A stretch of 64,000 nt of DNA from assembly GCA_040755155.1 (NCBI GenBank), contig JBFMBP010000153.1, positions 1-64,000 of the forward strand, in the 5' to 3' direction. Shown in pieces: positions 33,107 through 42,063 of the stretch (positions are counted from its first letter, which is position 1; every line of letters starts with the position of its first letter). A program made the translations under genes and the position numbers. Source of the stretch: Candidatus Omnitrophota bacterium (GTDB lineage: Bacteria; Hinthialibacterota; Hinthialibacteria; Hinthialibacterales; Hinthialibacteraceae). Under the pieces are notes generated by a model that was given only the letters and a program-made list of their open reading frames with translations, made no database searches and was not told where the DNA came from.

Positions 33107-35269
33107 TTAAAATGAAGAGTTGACCGCTCTTTTCCATACATGCAATGGAACCACGCCTTGCGATGCGTCCGCGATATCTCTCATCTGGTTGCTGGGATCG
33201 ATAGTTTCCAGGCGGCGATTCATGCGCTTCCATCGCTTTTCCCCCAAGGCTTTCCGTTCGACTTCCAACTTTTCACGATAAGGGCGAATCTCGCCGTTAC
33301 GAAGCGCTTCTAGGTCAAGTAGATCGATGCGCCATTTCCGTAGACTCAGCAACAGCAAATCGCCGGTCGCAAGGTAAAGAATGCCCCCGCGCCGGTAGGC
33401 TTCCGGCGTAACGTGACCGACGGCGGCGCCGTAACTTACGCCGGAATAACGCCCATCGCTGATGATCGTAACCATTTTCTTCAACGACTGATTGCAATTG
33501 ATATGGTGCATGGGCGTAAACATTTCCGGCATTCCATACCCTTCCGGCCCAACGCCAGCGATAATAAGCGCAATGCGCAGCGCCGAATCTTCGATCAAGC
33601 GCCGGAAAAGGCGCTGCGTCCCCTTGATCTTCTCTAAGGAGGGATCGTTCTCGCTGGTATTATGCCGGTGGATGCAAAGAAGCGTCTGGCGATTTAGTTT
33701 TGCCATCGCTTGAAAACGATTCAGCAGATCAACATCGAGCAAGCGCGACGTCGCCTCCTCCTCGTTTTCGCAATAGAGAACCACGGCGATTTTATTGTCG
33801 AATTCGTCTAACTGCACATCGGGCATCCCGCTGATTTTCACAATGGCGGAATCGAAAAAATTGCCTTGCAGGATATCGATTCCACTGACGGCCCGCCGAG
33901 GGTGGGAAAGGATGATGGGATTGTCCTTCACGTTCGCAGCGGCGAGACGCTGTTTGTTTTTCAACCGCTGCTTCCAGGTCGTACCAGTCATTGTCGGCGC
34001 GTTCTCGGCGATGGGAACGCCGTTGCGGCGCAGTTCGTACAGCATCGTATCCACCCCGCGAATGCGTCCCTCTTCGCTTTGCCGCGCCAGCGCGAAGATA
34101 TCGCGCCCCAGCGTCAAGCTAAAATCGAAGAGATCGGGAATAGGAAATTGGCGGCGGATGCGGTCGTAATCCGCCAATGTGAAGCGGCGTCCAGCGTAAA
34201 TCATGGAAGCAACCAAATGCATCGTCAAATTGGTCGATCCCCCCATCGCGCTATGGACGCGCACAGCGTTTTCGATATTTTGAATGACGATATTTGAGAC
34301 GCCGAAAGCGGAATCGTTGCATACGGAAAGCATATCCACCACGGCTTCATCCACTTGCCCGAACGTTGGCGGCTCGGTTAAAAAATCCAACGCTGGATGG
34401 GCCAATCCCAAAGCGCAAACCAGATGGCGGCTGCTGTTGCCGGTTCCGTTGAAAGCGCAAATGCCGCCCAGCCGGTGGCAAGTATGGACGGCTAAGCGTT
34501 TTTCCAATTCTTTATGCCGTTTGATCGAAATGATCCCTTTTTGCTCCGCCCGCTTCAGAATGCCTTGAAAAGCCTGGTTCGTGGTGCATTGCAATAGATA
34601 ACGCAGCGTTTCGCGTATATCGCCGCCGATATCCGGCGCGCCGTTCTCATCGGCGCGAGCGGCGATTTGCAACAGATCGCTTCGCAAATCGTCAGGAAAA
34701 ACGCCGCCGCGCAAGACATGAGCGGGAGCGAAGACGCCGAAGACGGGCGCTTCTCCCCTCGCCCGCCGTGTAACGTCCAGCGAAGCGAGGGCGTTGACAA
34801 TGGCGAAGGGGGTTTTGTCGCAGCCTTGAAGGACGAAAGCGCCGTGGTAGGAGTGGCTTTCCATCTGGTTGACGACTATGGCGCTGACCAGGTTGCGCGA
34901 GGCGAGGGAGTAGCACATCCCCTGCGTGCTCTGCGCCGTTCCATCGCACATGACGGGAACGCCGAAGGCGAAGGGAACGGCGCCGCGATTCCAAAGGCTG
35001 GCAACCGCTTTCAACATCGCCGCTTCATCCATAATATGCGCGGGTTGATCGGGCGAACCCGTAATCACGGCTACGCGAGGCGCGTTTTCTTCCAGCCGGT
35101 CATATATTTCCTCCAACGTCGCGCCATCGGGATTTTTCAGATAATCCCCCGCCCGTTCCAGCAGCCGGGCGACGCAAATCGGTTCGTTGGCTTTCCCCTG
35201 CACTTCCTTGGCGTAGGGATTGGAACCTATCAGTATCCGCATCTTTTTCGAAGAATTTTTTCGGCGCAT
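33107..35269 (-). CDS. IlvD/Edd-family dehydratase, unusually long
   Basis: The product is 720 residues; the start is the ATG eight bases after AAGG, with a TTG just before it. Family motifs are VLQGCDKTPFAIVNAL (Cys of the Fe-S cluster), HTCHRLGGICAFNGTGNSS, AMGGSTNLTMHL, GPEGYGMPEMFTP and ISDGRYSGVSYGAAVGHVTPEA. Enzymes of this family dehydrate dihydroxy acids (branched-chain amino acid synthesis) or sugar acids such as 6-phosphogluconate. Usual lengths are about 550-620, so this protein has about 100 extra residues spread over insertions and a longer C-terminus (RKWRIDLLDLEAL onward). Neighbouring rhamnose mutarotase and glycosidase genes favour a sugar-acid dehydratase over true IlvD. Confidence 0.8.
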   Translation of the reverse strand: MRRKNSSKKMRILIGSNPYAKEVQGKANEPICVARLLERAGDYLKNPDGATLEEIYDRLEENAPRVAVITGSPDQPAHIMDEAAMLKAVASLWNRGAVPFAFGVPVMCDGTAQSTQGMCYSLASRNLVSAIVVNQMESHSYHGAFVLQGCDKTPFAIVNALASLDVTRRARGEAPVFGVFAPAHVLRGGVFPDDLRSDLLQIAARADENGAPDIGGDIRETLRYLLQCTTNQAFQGILKRAEQKGIISIKRHKELEKRLAVHTCHRLGGICAFNGTGNSSRHLVCALGLAHPALDFLTEPPTFGQVDEAVVDMLSVCNDSAFGVSNIVIQNIENAVRVHSAMGGSTNLTMHLVASMIYAGRRFTLADYDRIRRQFPIPDLFDFSLTLGRDIFALARQSEEGRIRGVDTMLYELRRNGVPIAENAPTMTGTTWKQRLKNKQRLAAANVKDNPIILSHPRRAVSGIDILQGNFFDSAIVKISGMPDVQLDEFDNKIAVVLYCENEEEATSRLLDVDLLNRFQAMAKLNRQTLLCIHRHNTSENDPSLEKIKGTQRLFRRLIEDSALRIALIIAGVGPEGYGMPEMFTPMHHINCNQSLKKMVTIISDGRYSGVSYGAAVGHVTPEAYRRGGILYLATGDLLLLSLRKWRIDLLDLEALRNGEIRPYREKLEVERKALGEKRWKRMNRRLETIDPSNQMRDIADASQGVVPLHVWKRAVNSSF

Positions 35270-35307
35270 CAATTTTTCCTTTTTATTGCAGAGGTCTGGC
35301 GAAAATC

Positions 35308-35639
35308 TTACTCAATCATGTTACGCGCGGCGAAAAAACTAAGGTGATATTGGGATCTTCGATTGAATCACGAAAACTCGAAAGAATGAAGAAAACACGA
35401 AAAAAACTTAAATTCAATTAACATTAGGGATTGCGCCATAAAAAGGATTTTTCCGTGTAATCCTAAAGCATCCGTGATATCCGTGATTCAATACATTTCG
35501 AGGAATTCGCGCCTTTTCGTGGTTTCGTGTTCCAATAGCGCAACGAAAAATAAAATCCATACGCTGCGTTGGATCGGCTGCTCCAACCTGCGGGCAGGAT
35601 GCCCGCGCTCCCAGACTGCGTAACATGAGTTACTCAATC
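35308..35639. mobile_element. Putative MITE-like insertion with CATGTTACGC ends and 10-bp target duplication
   Basis: TTACTCAATC is found at 35308-35317 and 35630-35639 and brackets 312 bp. The element begins ATGTTACGCG and ends GCGTAACATGAG, matching inverted termini. Inside are CACGAAAA-type tracts (GATTGAATCACGAAAAC and GGTTTCGTG) and a palindrome GCGGGCAGGATGCCCGC (35590-35606). The right duplication covers the stop codon of the rhamnose mutarotase gene. No coding sequence is inside. It fills the 35270-35633 gap. Confidence 0.6.
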
Positions 35640-35957
35640 CACATGAAAAACCTCTTCCATATTGGCCCACCATTCACCTTCCGCCCGCGTTTCCAATGGT
35701 TCCTGGCAAGGCTTGCAATGGCTCCACCAATCCTGCGTCGTTGGATCGGCCGCCATCTTGGCCATGTCGGCGGCGAAATCGGCTCCAACATACTCGAAAT
35801 AGCTGAAGAGAAAGCCGTCTTTGAAATATATGGAATAATTGCGGATATGGCATTGCTTAATCATATCCAAAACGTCCGGCCAGACGGCGGCGTGCAATCT
35901 TTTATATTCTTCCAATTTTTCCGGACGCACTTTAATAACCATGCCGTAGCGTTTCAT
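35634..35957 (-). CDS. rhaM: L-rhamnose mutarotase (RhaM/RhaU family)
   Basis: The product is 107 residues, the normal length of this ferredoxin-fold enzyme. The start MKRYGMVIKVRPEKLEEYKRLHAAVWPDVL carries the conserved histidine and tryptophan-proline; the C-terminal part has DWWSHCKPCQEPLETRAEGEWW and a final EEVFH. It interconverts alpha and beta anomers of L-rhamnose or related deoxysugars. It lies downstream of nothing in its own direction and next to the sugar-acid dehydratase, which suggests rhamnose or fucose breakdown. The last bases are duplicated on the far side of the adjacent insertion element. Confidence 0.9.
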   Translation of the reverse strand: MKRYGMVIKVRPEKLEEYKRLHAAVWPDVLDMIKQCHIRNYSIYFKDGFLFSYFEYVGADFAADMAKMAADPTTQDWWSHCKPCQEPLETRAEGEWWANMEEVFHVD

Positions 35958-36059
35958 AGTGCGAAACCTCGCTTTCTTGGAATTTTTTGATATTTTATCA
36001 AATTACAGAAGCAAACGGCATGTCTCGATCCATTTCAATCGCGGGAAAAGAGAAAAATA

Positions 36060-37430
36060 ATGAACCAGCAAACGCGCCGCCGTTTTTTACGAAATTCCGC
36101 TCTGAACGCCGCAGGAGCCGCTTTGGCGTGGGAAACTCGATCTGTTCTAGCGCAAAATCTTGGAGAACGCCCTCCATCTTCGCAGGACATTGTTGTTCTC
36201 AATCCTCAAAACCGCGTCCCCGTCAGCCTAATCATTGACGATTCGACTTGCCTGGTTAACTTGGCTCACTTCGGCATTCCCCAATTCAACGAAGTATTCC
36301 CCGATCGCTACCGGCAACCTTGGCGCGAACTGCCGCGCGAGATTCCCGACTCTTTCGTGCGAAAATTCGGGGAATGGTGCGCCGAGCATGGCGTCAAAGG
36401 CAAATACAGCCAGGTTCCCTGCCCCGCTTGCGTCGGCTGGCTGGACCGCGATCTTCCCGGCTGGTCCAAACGGGAATTGGAAGAGAGTTTGAATCTGGTT
36501 CGCACCCTCATGGCGCCGAACTGGGACATCCATCCGGAAATGATTACGCATACTTGGGTAATCGACGTGAAAACGGGACGTCCTTTTCCTGAACGCAGCG
36601 AAAACTATATGGAAAATTGGGGCTGGTCGGTGGGCAAATCGGCGGACGAATTGACGGAATACCTAAGTTATGCGCTGCGCATTCTCAAAAACGCCGGATT
36701 TTCATGCGAAGGGATCACTACGCCCGGCGGATTCGGGAGCCGTTCCCGTCCCGCGTTGGCGCAGGCGACGCTGCAATCCTGCCGCGATGTTTTCAACGCC
36801 GAGATTCCCCATTATTTCCGCGACTTGTTCACCGACGAACAAAGCGTTGCGCCTTTAGTACAATACGCCGCTGGAATCGACGGCCCCCATCCCGAATGCG
36901 TCGTCTCCATCATCGGCTGCACCGGCGATTGGTTTGGCGGATGGGATGGCCTGGTTCCCGGTTCCGCCGATCTATTGATAACGGAAGATGGACAGGGCGG
37001 ACGGTTGCCCCAAGTGATTGCGCGGGGCGAACCGGCGATTATGGTATGCCATTGGCCGGGGATTTATTTCAACGGCGACGAGATCGGCTTCCGAATTTTG
37101 CAAAAAGCCGTTCTTCGCCTGCATTCGGCTCATGACAATATTATTTGGATGAAACTAAGCGAAATCGCCCGCTATTGGGCGGCCAAGGAATTAACCCGCA
37201 TCCAAAAAACGAACGGCCGCATCGATTTTCTCGCGCCTTTCGCATGTCCTCATTACACAATCCGAATTCCCGGCATTCTTACGGCGCCTCCTCGAATGGA
37301 GCAAGAAGCCAACCCATTAAAAGAAATCCAGCGCCCGTTGCAACTGGATAGCGGACGCTGGATGGTTGATGGCAATAATACGATACTATGTTTCGATTTG
37401 CCGAAAGGAAAATCGAGTCTTATTATTTAG
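36060..37430 (+). CDS. Tat-exported polysaccharide-deacetylase-like protein
   Basis: The product is 456 residues. The N-terminus QQTRRRFLRNSALNAAGAAL is a twin-arginine signal with cleavage near VLAQ. VSLIIDDSTCLVN holds a conserved DD pair as in divergent polysaccharide deacetylases (NodB fold), and EWCAEHGVKGKYSQVPCP and FSCEGITTPGGFG fit the following barrel strands. The canonical His-x3-His metal motif is not clearly seen, so catalysis is uncertain. The last 60 residues, after FACPHYTIRI, look like a small beta domain. A distant relative occurs at 60005. Its stop directly abuts repeat copy B. Confidence 0.6.
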   Translation: MNQQTRRRFLRNSALNAAGAALAWETRSVLAQNLGERPPSSQDIVVLNPQNRVPVSLIIDDSTCLVNLAHFGIPQFNEVFPDRYRQPWRELPREIPDSFVRKFGEWCAEHGVKGKYSQVPCPACVGWLDRDLPGWSKRELEESLNLVRTLMAPNWDIHPEMITHTWVIDVKTGRPFPERSENYMENWGWSVGKSADELTEYLSYALRILKNAGFSCEGITTPGGFGSRSRPALAQATLQSCRDVFNAEIPHYFRDLFTDEQSVAPLVQYAAGIDGPHPECVVSIIGCTGDWFGGWDGLVPGSADLLITEDGQGGRLPQVIARGEPAIMVCHWPGIYFNGDEIGFRILQKAVLRLHSAHDNIIWMKLSEIARYWAAKELTRIQKTNGRIDFLAPFACPHYTIRIPGILTAPPRMEQEANPLKEIQRPLQLDSGRWMVDGNNTILCFDLPKGKSSLII

Positions 37431-37589
37431 CTCATGATACGCATTTTCATTCCCTCGCCCTTTGGGAGAGGGGTAGGGTGAGGGTGGTAAGTTCTATCAA
37501 ATCAACCCTCACCTAACCTCTCCCAATCTTGGGAGAGGAATTGTAAAGATGGCAAATTCCATGAAAAAAGCCTACGTGCGTCACATGAG
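37431..37589. repeat. 159-bp element with terminal inverted repeats, CCCTCGCC family, copy B
   Basis: The element begins CTCATGATACGCA and ends TGCGTCACATGAG (11 of 13 inverted matches). The interior repeats TCCCTCGCCCTTTGGGAGAG and CCCTCACCTAACCTCTCCC as in 24571-24730. It starts at the base after the TAG stop of the preceding gene and ends just before the convergent GH51 gene. Confidence 0.8.
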
Positions 37590-37606
37590 ATATAAATGTT
37601 CGCCGC

Positions 37607-39193
37607 TTATTCGATTTCCAAAACCACGACAGATTTTGGCGGCAAGTTCGCCGTTAAATTCCCGCCGTCGATCTTGGCTCCATTGAAGGTAACCGGTTTA
37701 ACGTTTTCCGGTTTGTCGAAGGTGTTATGCGCTGTAATCTCGTCGGCGGTCAGCAGCCGTCCGGAGACGCTTTTCGCTTGAATGCCTTTCAACTCACAGT
37801 TCAATTCCGCCGCATTTTTGGGATCGAAATTGCACAAAGAAATGTGAATTTTACCGGCTTGATCCCGCGAGGCGGAGACGTTCAATGAGGGAATCTTCTT
37901 ACCGCCGAATTCGTAATCTCCGCATTGCAAATCCGTGGGTAGAGAAATGGCGTCTTGATGAACCTGGTAGAGATCGAAGACGTGATACGTCGGCGTCAGC
38001 AGCATTTTTTCCCCATCGGTCAACGCCATCGATTGCAGCACGTTAATGGTCTGTGCGATGTTCGTCATCTTCACGCGGTCGCAATGCTGATGGAAGATGT
38101 TCAACGTGAGGCCCGCCACCAGCGCGTCGCGCAGCGAATTTTGCTGGCGCAAGAAGCCGGGATTGGTTCCCGGTTCGACCTCATGCCATGCGCCCCACTC
38201 GTCCACGATCAGCCCCACTCTCTTTCGCGGATCGTATTTATCCATGATCGATCCATGCAACACCAAAATCTCATCCATTTTCAAAGCGCGATCGATTTGA
38301 TCGAACCAATCCTCTTCGTCGAATTTCGTCGCCGAGCGGCTTCTCTTGCCCGAACCGCAGTAATAATGCAAGCTGAGGCCGTTCATGTTTCTACCCGCTT
38401 GCTTCATAAGAACTTCCGTCCAGTCCGCCCATCCACCGTTGGCGCCACAGGCGATTTTATATAGCCGATTGCCGGAAAAATTGCGCAAATAAGTCTGAAA
38501 ACGCTTGTAGAGATCGGCGTAATAATCCGGCGTCATATTGCCGCCGCAGCCCCAGCTTTCGTTGCCGACGCCCCAGTATTTCACTTTCCACGGCTCTTGC
38601 CGCCCGTTCTGGCGCCGTAAATCCGCCATTGGGCTTTTGCCGTCGAACGTCATGTATTCGACCCATTCCTGCATTTCCTGCACGGAACCGCTGCCCACGT
38701 TGCCGCAGATGTACGGCTCGCAATCGATCTGCTCGCACAGGTCCATGAATTCGTGCGTTCCGAATTGGTTTCCTTCCGTCACCATGCCCCAATGAGTATT
38801 GACCATCGGACGCCGCTGATCGCGAGGCCCGATTCCATCTTTCCAGTGATACTCGTCGGCGAAGCATCCCCCCGGCCAGCGCAGCACCGGCGTATGAATC
38901 TTCTTCATCGCCTCCACAAGATCGTTGCGAATGCCGCGGGTGTTGGGGATCGGACTATCCTCGCCCACCCAGAAGCCGTCGTAAATGCAGTTTCCCAGGT
39001 GCTCGGAAAAGTGCCCATAGATATTCCGGTCGATCTCGGCTCCGCCCTTATCGGCGTGTATGACCAGGCGATTTCCCGCCAATTCTTCTCCATTTGCAGT
39101 GAAGATGAAACACATGAATCCCGTCGCTGCCAGAACGATGGCCCGCACGATTTTACTAAGGGAAAAAAACTTCTCGATTCTCCCTTGCATCAT
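37607..39193 (-). CDS. Exported alpha-L-arabinofuranosidase, GH51
   Basis: The product is 528 residues with a signal sequence (hydrophobic segment about residues 16-33). The start follows GGAGGG. The GH51 (beta/alpha)8 core is clear: [19 protein letters not shown], the acid/base Glu212 in GVGNESWG and the nucleophile Glu332 in [12 protein letters not shown], then a C-terminal beta-sandwich. It removes terminal arabinofuranosyl units from hemicellulose or pectin side chains in the periplasm or outside. Most GH51 proteins are cytoplasmic, so export is notable. Its neighbours act on rhamnose and related plant sugars, consistent with pectin or arabinan use. Confidence 0.9.
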   Translation of the reverse strand: MMQGRIEKFFSLSKIVRAIVLAATGFMCFIFTANGEELAGNRLVIHADKGGAEIDRNIYGHFSEHLGNCIYDGFWVGEDSPIPNTRGIRNDLVEAMKKIHTPVLRWPGGCFADEYHWKDGIGPRDQRRPMVNTHWGMVTEGNQFGTHEFMDLCEQIDCEPYICGNVGSGSVQEMQEWVEYMTFDGKSPMADLRRQNGRQEPWKVKYWGVGNESWGCGGNMTPDYYADLYKRFQTYLRNFSGNRLYKIACGANGGWADWTEVLMKQAGRNMNGLSLHYYCGSGKRSRSATKFDEEDWFDQIDRALKMDEILVLHGSIMDKYDPRKRVGLIVDEWGAWHEVEPGTNPGFLRQQNSLRDALVAGLTLNIFHQHCDRVKMTNIAQTINVLQSMALTDGEKMLLTPTYHVFDLYQVHQDAISLPTDLQCGDYEFGGKKIPSLNVSASRDQAGKIHISLCNFDPKNAAELNCELKGIQAKSVSGRLLTADEITAHNTFDKPENVKPVTFNGAKIDGGNLTANLPPKSVVVLEIE

Positions 39194-39424
39194 TCGATTG
39201 CCCTCCCTATTGTTAGTAGTCGCTTAACAAAGCGCAGCCTATTATCCTATATCTTTTGCTTAATCCAAGGGGGAAATATTCAACCGCCTATCATAAAGCG
39301 ATTTTCCCAAATCCACCCCCTTGTAGAACAGGATTGTTTCTTTTTCCGATATTACGCATTATTATGAGATTCCAAAATAATAATCAATACGAACTCCATT
39401 CCTCGATCGATTAGGAGAATAACG

Positions 39425-40612
39425 ATGAAGGATAGAATACAAGAGTCTCATCTTTGCAGCCGCCGTTCTTTTTTACGGTTAGGATTGGGATTGGCCGCCG
39501 CCGGTCCGGCGGCGCTGGCTTATGCGCAAACCCAAGAGACGGCGCCCTCCGCCGCCATTTCCCCCGCTCATCTAGCCAATGCCAAAGTCGCTATCGCCCG
39601 CTGCCGAACATACGGCAAAGAAGTGGAAGAATCGATCAAGAAATGCTTCGACCTTCTTGGCGGCGTCGGTTCTCTCGTCAAAGGCAAAACCGTAGCAGTG
39701 AAGGTGAACTTTACTGGCAGCCCCTATCAGACCCTGTTCAGCAAACCTCCGGGAGAGACTTACTTGACTCACGGCGCCACGGCTTGCGCCCTCGCTTCCA
39801 TATTAATGGCGGAAGGAGCGAAAAGGGTTCGCTTTATCGAATGCGCCTATTATAAAAAAACTTTGGAAGAAGCCATGGAAATGGTCGGTTGGGACGTAAA
39901 ATCGCTTATGCAAATCAATGGCGTGGAGGCGGAAAACACCCGCAATCTTGGTCAGGGCAAAAAATATTGCGAATTAAAAGTCCCCGGTGAAGGTTATCTC
40001 TTCAATTCCTTCCAACTGAATCACTCGTATGAAGACGCGGATATCTTCGTCTCGCTAAACAAACTAAAAAATCATGAAACCGCTGGCGTTACTCTCTCGA
40101 TGAAAAATATGTTCGGAATCACTCCCTGCTCGCTTTACGGCGACGACGCCGGTTCCGAGGACGCTACCCAAGCGCGCGGCGCTATGCACGGAACCAGCGG
40201 CTGGGGCAAAAAGAATATCGTCTTGCCCGGCGCAAAAAAAGTATTAGACGCCGTTGCGGGCGTCGTCGTTCCCCGTATCGTCGTGGATATCTGCGCCGCC
40301 CGGCCGATTCACCTAGCCGTCATTGACGGCATCACATCCATGAAAGGCGGCGAGGGATTTTGGAACGCCAAGATTAAACCCACCGCCCCCGGCATCGTTA
40401 TGGCGGGTCTGAATCCCGTCTCTACCGACGCTGTAGGAACGGCCGTGATGGGTTATGCGAATCCCAGAGCCGAACGTGGAACGGCGCCGTTCGAGAAATG
40501 CGACAATCATCTCCTGCTCGCCGAACGTGTGGGCTTGGGAACGGCGGACCTCTCGAAAATCGACGTGCGCGGATTATCGATCGAAGAAGCCCGTTATCCC
40601 TATAACGCATAA
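39425..40612 (+). CDS. Tat-exported DUF362 protein
   Basis: The product is 395 residues, start ATG after AGGAG. The signal CSRRSFLRLGLGLAAAGPAAL is a twin-arginine type. The DUF362 domain is visible in GKTVAVKVNFTGSPY (first strand), SLNKLKNHETAGVTLSMKNMFGI and a C-terminal INPVSTDAVGTAVMGY-like segment (GLNPVSTDAVG). Some DUF362 proteins carry ferredoxin 4Fe-4S motifs; this one does not, having no CxxCxxC cluster. Function is unknown. It starts after a 230-bp gap from the divergent GH51 gene and is followed by a hairpin terminator. Confidence 0.85.
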   Translation: MKDRIQESHLCSRRSFLRLGLGLAAAGPAALAYAQTQETAPSAAISPAHLANAKVAIARCRTYGKEVEESIKKCFDLLGGVGSLVKGKTVAVKVNFTGSPYQTLFSKPPGETYLTHGATACALASILMAEGAKRVRFIECAYYKKTLEEAMEMVGWDVKSLMQINGVEAENTRNLGQGKKYCELKVPGEGYLFNSFQLNHSYEDADIFVSLNKLKNHETAGVTLSMKNMFGITPCSLYGDDAGSEDATQARGAMHGTSGWGKKNIVLPGAKKVLDAVAGVVVPRIVVDICAARPIHLAVIDGITSMKGGEGFWNAKIKPTAPGIVMAGLNPVSTDAVGTAVMGYANPRAERGTAPFEKCDNHLLLAERVGLGTADLSKIDVRGLSIEEARYPYNA

Positions 40613-40635
40613 GAGAATTGCGAAATCCTATCGAC

Positions 40636-40672
40636 GCGGATGGCGCCTTGAATCGGCGCCGTCCGCTTATTC
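40636..40672 (+). terminator. Hairpin downstream of the DUF362 gene
   Basis: GCGGATGGCGCC and GGCGCCGTCCGC form a 12-bp GC-rich stem with a central mismatch and a seven-base loop, 24 bp after the stop. It is followed by TTATTCT, a weak U tract, so termination may be partial. Confidence 0.5.
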
Positions 40673-40871
40673 TATTCGGCCATTTTATCCCCGTGCATTC
40701 CTAAGCGTCCATCAAGAAAACTTCTGCGCTTTCTCCTATTCACGCCTTAAATGCAACCCCTTTTTTTGTTACTATTTTTCCAAAGGCTATAGACAGCCTC
40801 TGAGAATTTCTCATGCGGGAGAAAAAAGCAGGGCGGCGAATTGATTTCTTTTTTGAGGGTGAAGCCATAAC

Positions 40872-41981
40872 ATGAGCGGAATACCACGAGCCTTTGTTGC
40901 CAGCACAAGTCCGTTGATCTCGCGATTCATTGTCAAGTCGTGCTTGAAAAACGGCGTCGATCCCATCGAAATGCGCAACGAATGCGATTTGTTGAAAGAA
41001 CTGTGGCAGGCCAAACCCGATCTCATCTTCATCCAGGCTACGATCATCGAACAAGCCGACGTCAACGTCGTCGCCCGCGTGAAAGTGGACGAACACATGG
41101 GACGCGCTCTTTTCGTGGTAACGGCTTCCCGCGACGACGGCGCGGATTTCGCTTATAAAATCGGCGCCGACGCTTTTCTACCCGTGCCTCATACTGAAGC
41201 CCAAATCGAAGCCATCTTGCGGCATGTCCTTCCTTGGCCCAAAAAAATCCTACTTGTCCATTCGCTGGAAGATCCGCCGGTCTCTCTTCGGCAAAAGCTC
41301 ATGTCGGCGGGGTACAGCTTAGTAGCCGCCGATTCCGGCGAAGAAGGCGTAAAAACCGCCGCCGCCGAATCGCCGGATTTGGTCCTGTGCAATTTTCAAC
41401 TGCCGGACATGAGCGGACTTCGATTGTGCGAACGCATCAAAGAATCCATACTGCTCAATCATATCCCCGTTATGGTTCTTAGCCGCGAATGGAACCTGGA
41501 GACGAAGGAAAACTGCTTCGAATCCGGCGTGCATCAGGTTCTGCGCTATCCCTTCGAATCGGGCGAAAATTTACGCATCATCGCCTCCGTCGTCGACGCG
41601 CCCCGCAAGAGCAAAAAATTCAAAGCCCTCGTCGTCGACGACAGCCCGCTGGTTCGCGAAGTCGTCGCCAAGATGTTCCGCCAAATCGGCTTTTTCGTCA
41701 TCACGGCGGAAGACGGCCGCGAAGGACTGCAAGCCGCCATCGCAGAAAGCCCCGATATCATCACCTCCGACTGCGAAATGCCGGTGATGGACGGCTATCA
41801 ATTTTGCATGAGGCTCAACCAGGATCCGCGCACGAAAAATATCCCCGTCATCATGATCACAGCCCGCAAATCGAAAGAAGATAAGGAAAGAGGCCGCAAC
41901 GTGGGCGTCGCCGTCTATATGACTAAACCTTTCGAAGTGGAAGAACTCGAACGCCGGGTGACTCAAGTGCTGGTTTCGTGA
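40872..41981 (+). CDS. Three tandem response-regulator receiver domains, only the third intact
   Basis: The product is 369 residues made entirely of receiver (CheY-like) domains with no output domain. REC1 (about 1-118) and REC2 (about 122-243) lack the phosphoacceptor Asp: the position is Gln55 in LIFIQATI and Asn174 in VLCNFQLPDMSG. REC3 (about 250-368) is canonical, with Asp256/Asp257 (VVDDSP), phosphoacceptor Asp300 (SDCEMPVMDG), Thr330 (MITA) and Lys352 (MTKPF). The first two probably act as protein-interaction or dimerisation modules and the third as the phosphorylation switch. No histidine kinase gene is adjacent, so the partner is elsewhere. The ribosome site is weak (GAGG 13 bases before the ATG). 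Confidence 0.85.
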   Translation: MSGIPRAFVASTSPLISRFIVKSCLKNGVDPIEMRNECDLLKELWQAKPDLIFIQATIIEQADVNVVARVKVDEHMGRALFVVTASRDDGADFAYKIGADAFLPVPHTEAQIEAILRHVLPWPKKILLVHSLEDPPVSLRQKLMSAGYSLVAADSGEEGVKTAAAESPDLVLCNFQLPDMSGLRLCERIKESILLNHIPVMVLSREWNLETKENCFESGVHQVLRYPFESGENLRIIASVVDAPRKSKKFKALVVDDSPLVREVVAKMFRQIGFFVITAEDGREGLQAAIAESPDIITSDCEMPVMDGYQFCMRLNQDPRTKNIPVIMITARKSKEDKERGRNVGVAVYMTKPFEVEELERRVTQVLVS

Positions 41982-42063
41982 ATCGCAGCGATAAATAATT
42001 TTTTGATAGGCTCGCTCTCTTGGCGCAAATTATTTCTTCGATCTGCATTCCATCCAAAATAAA

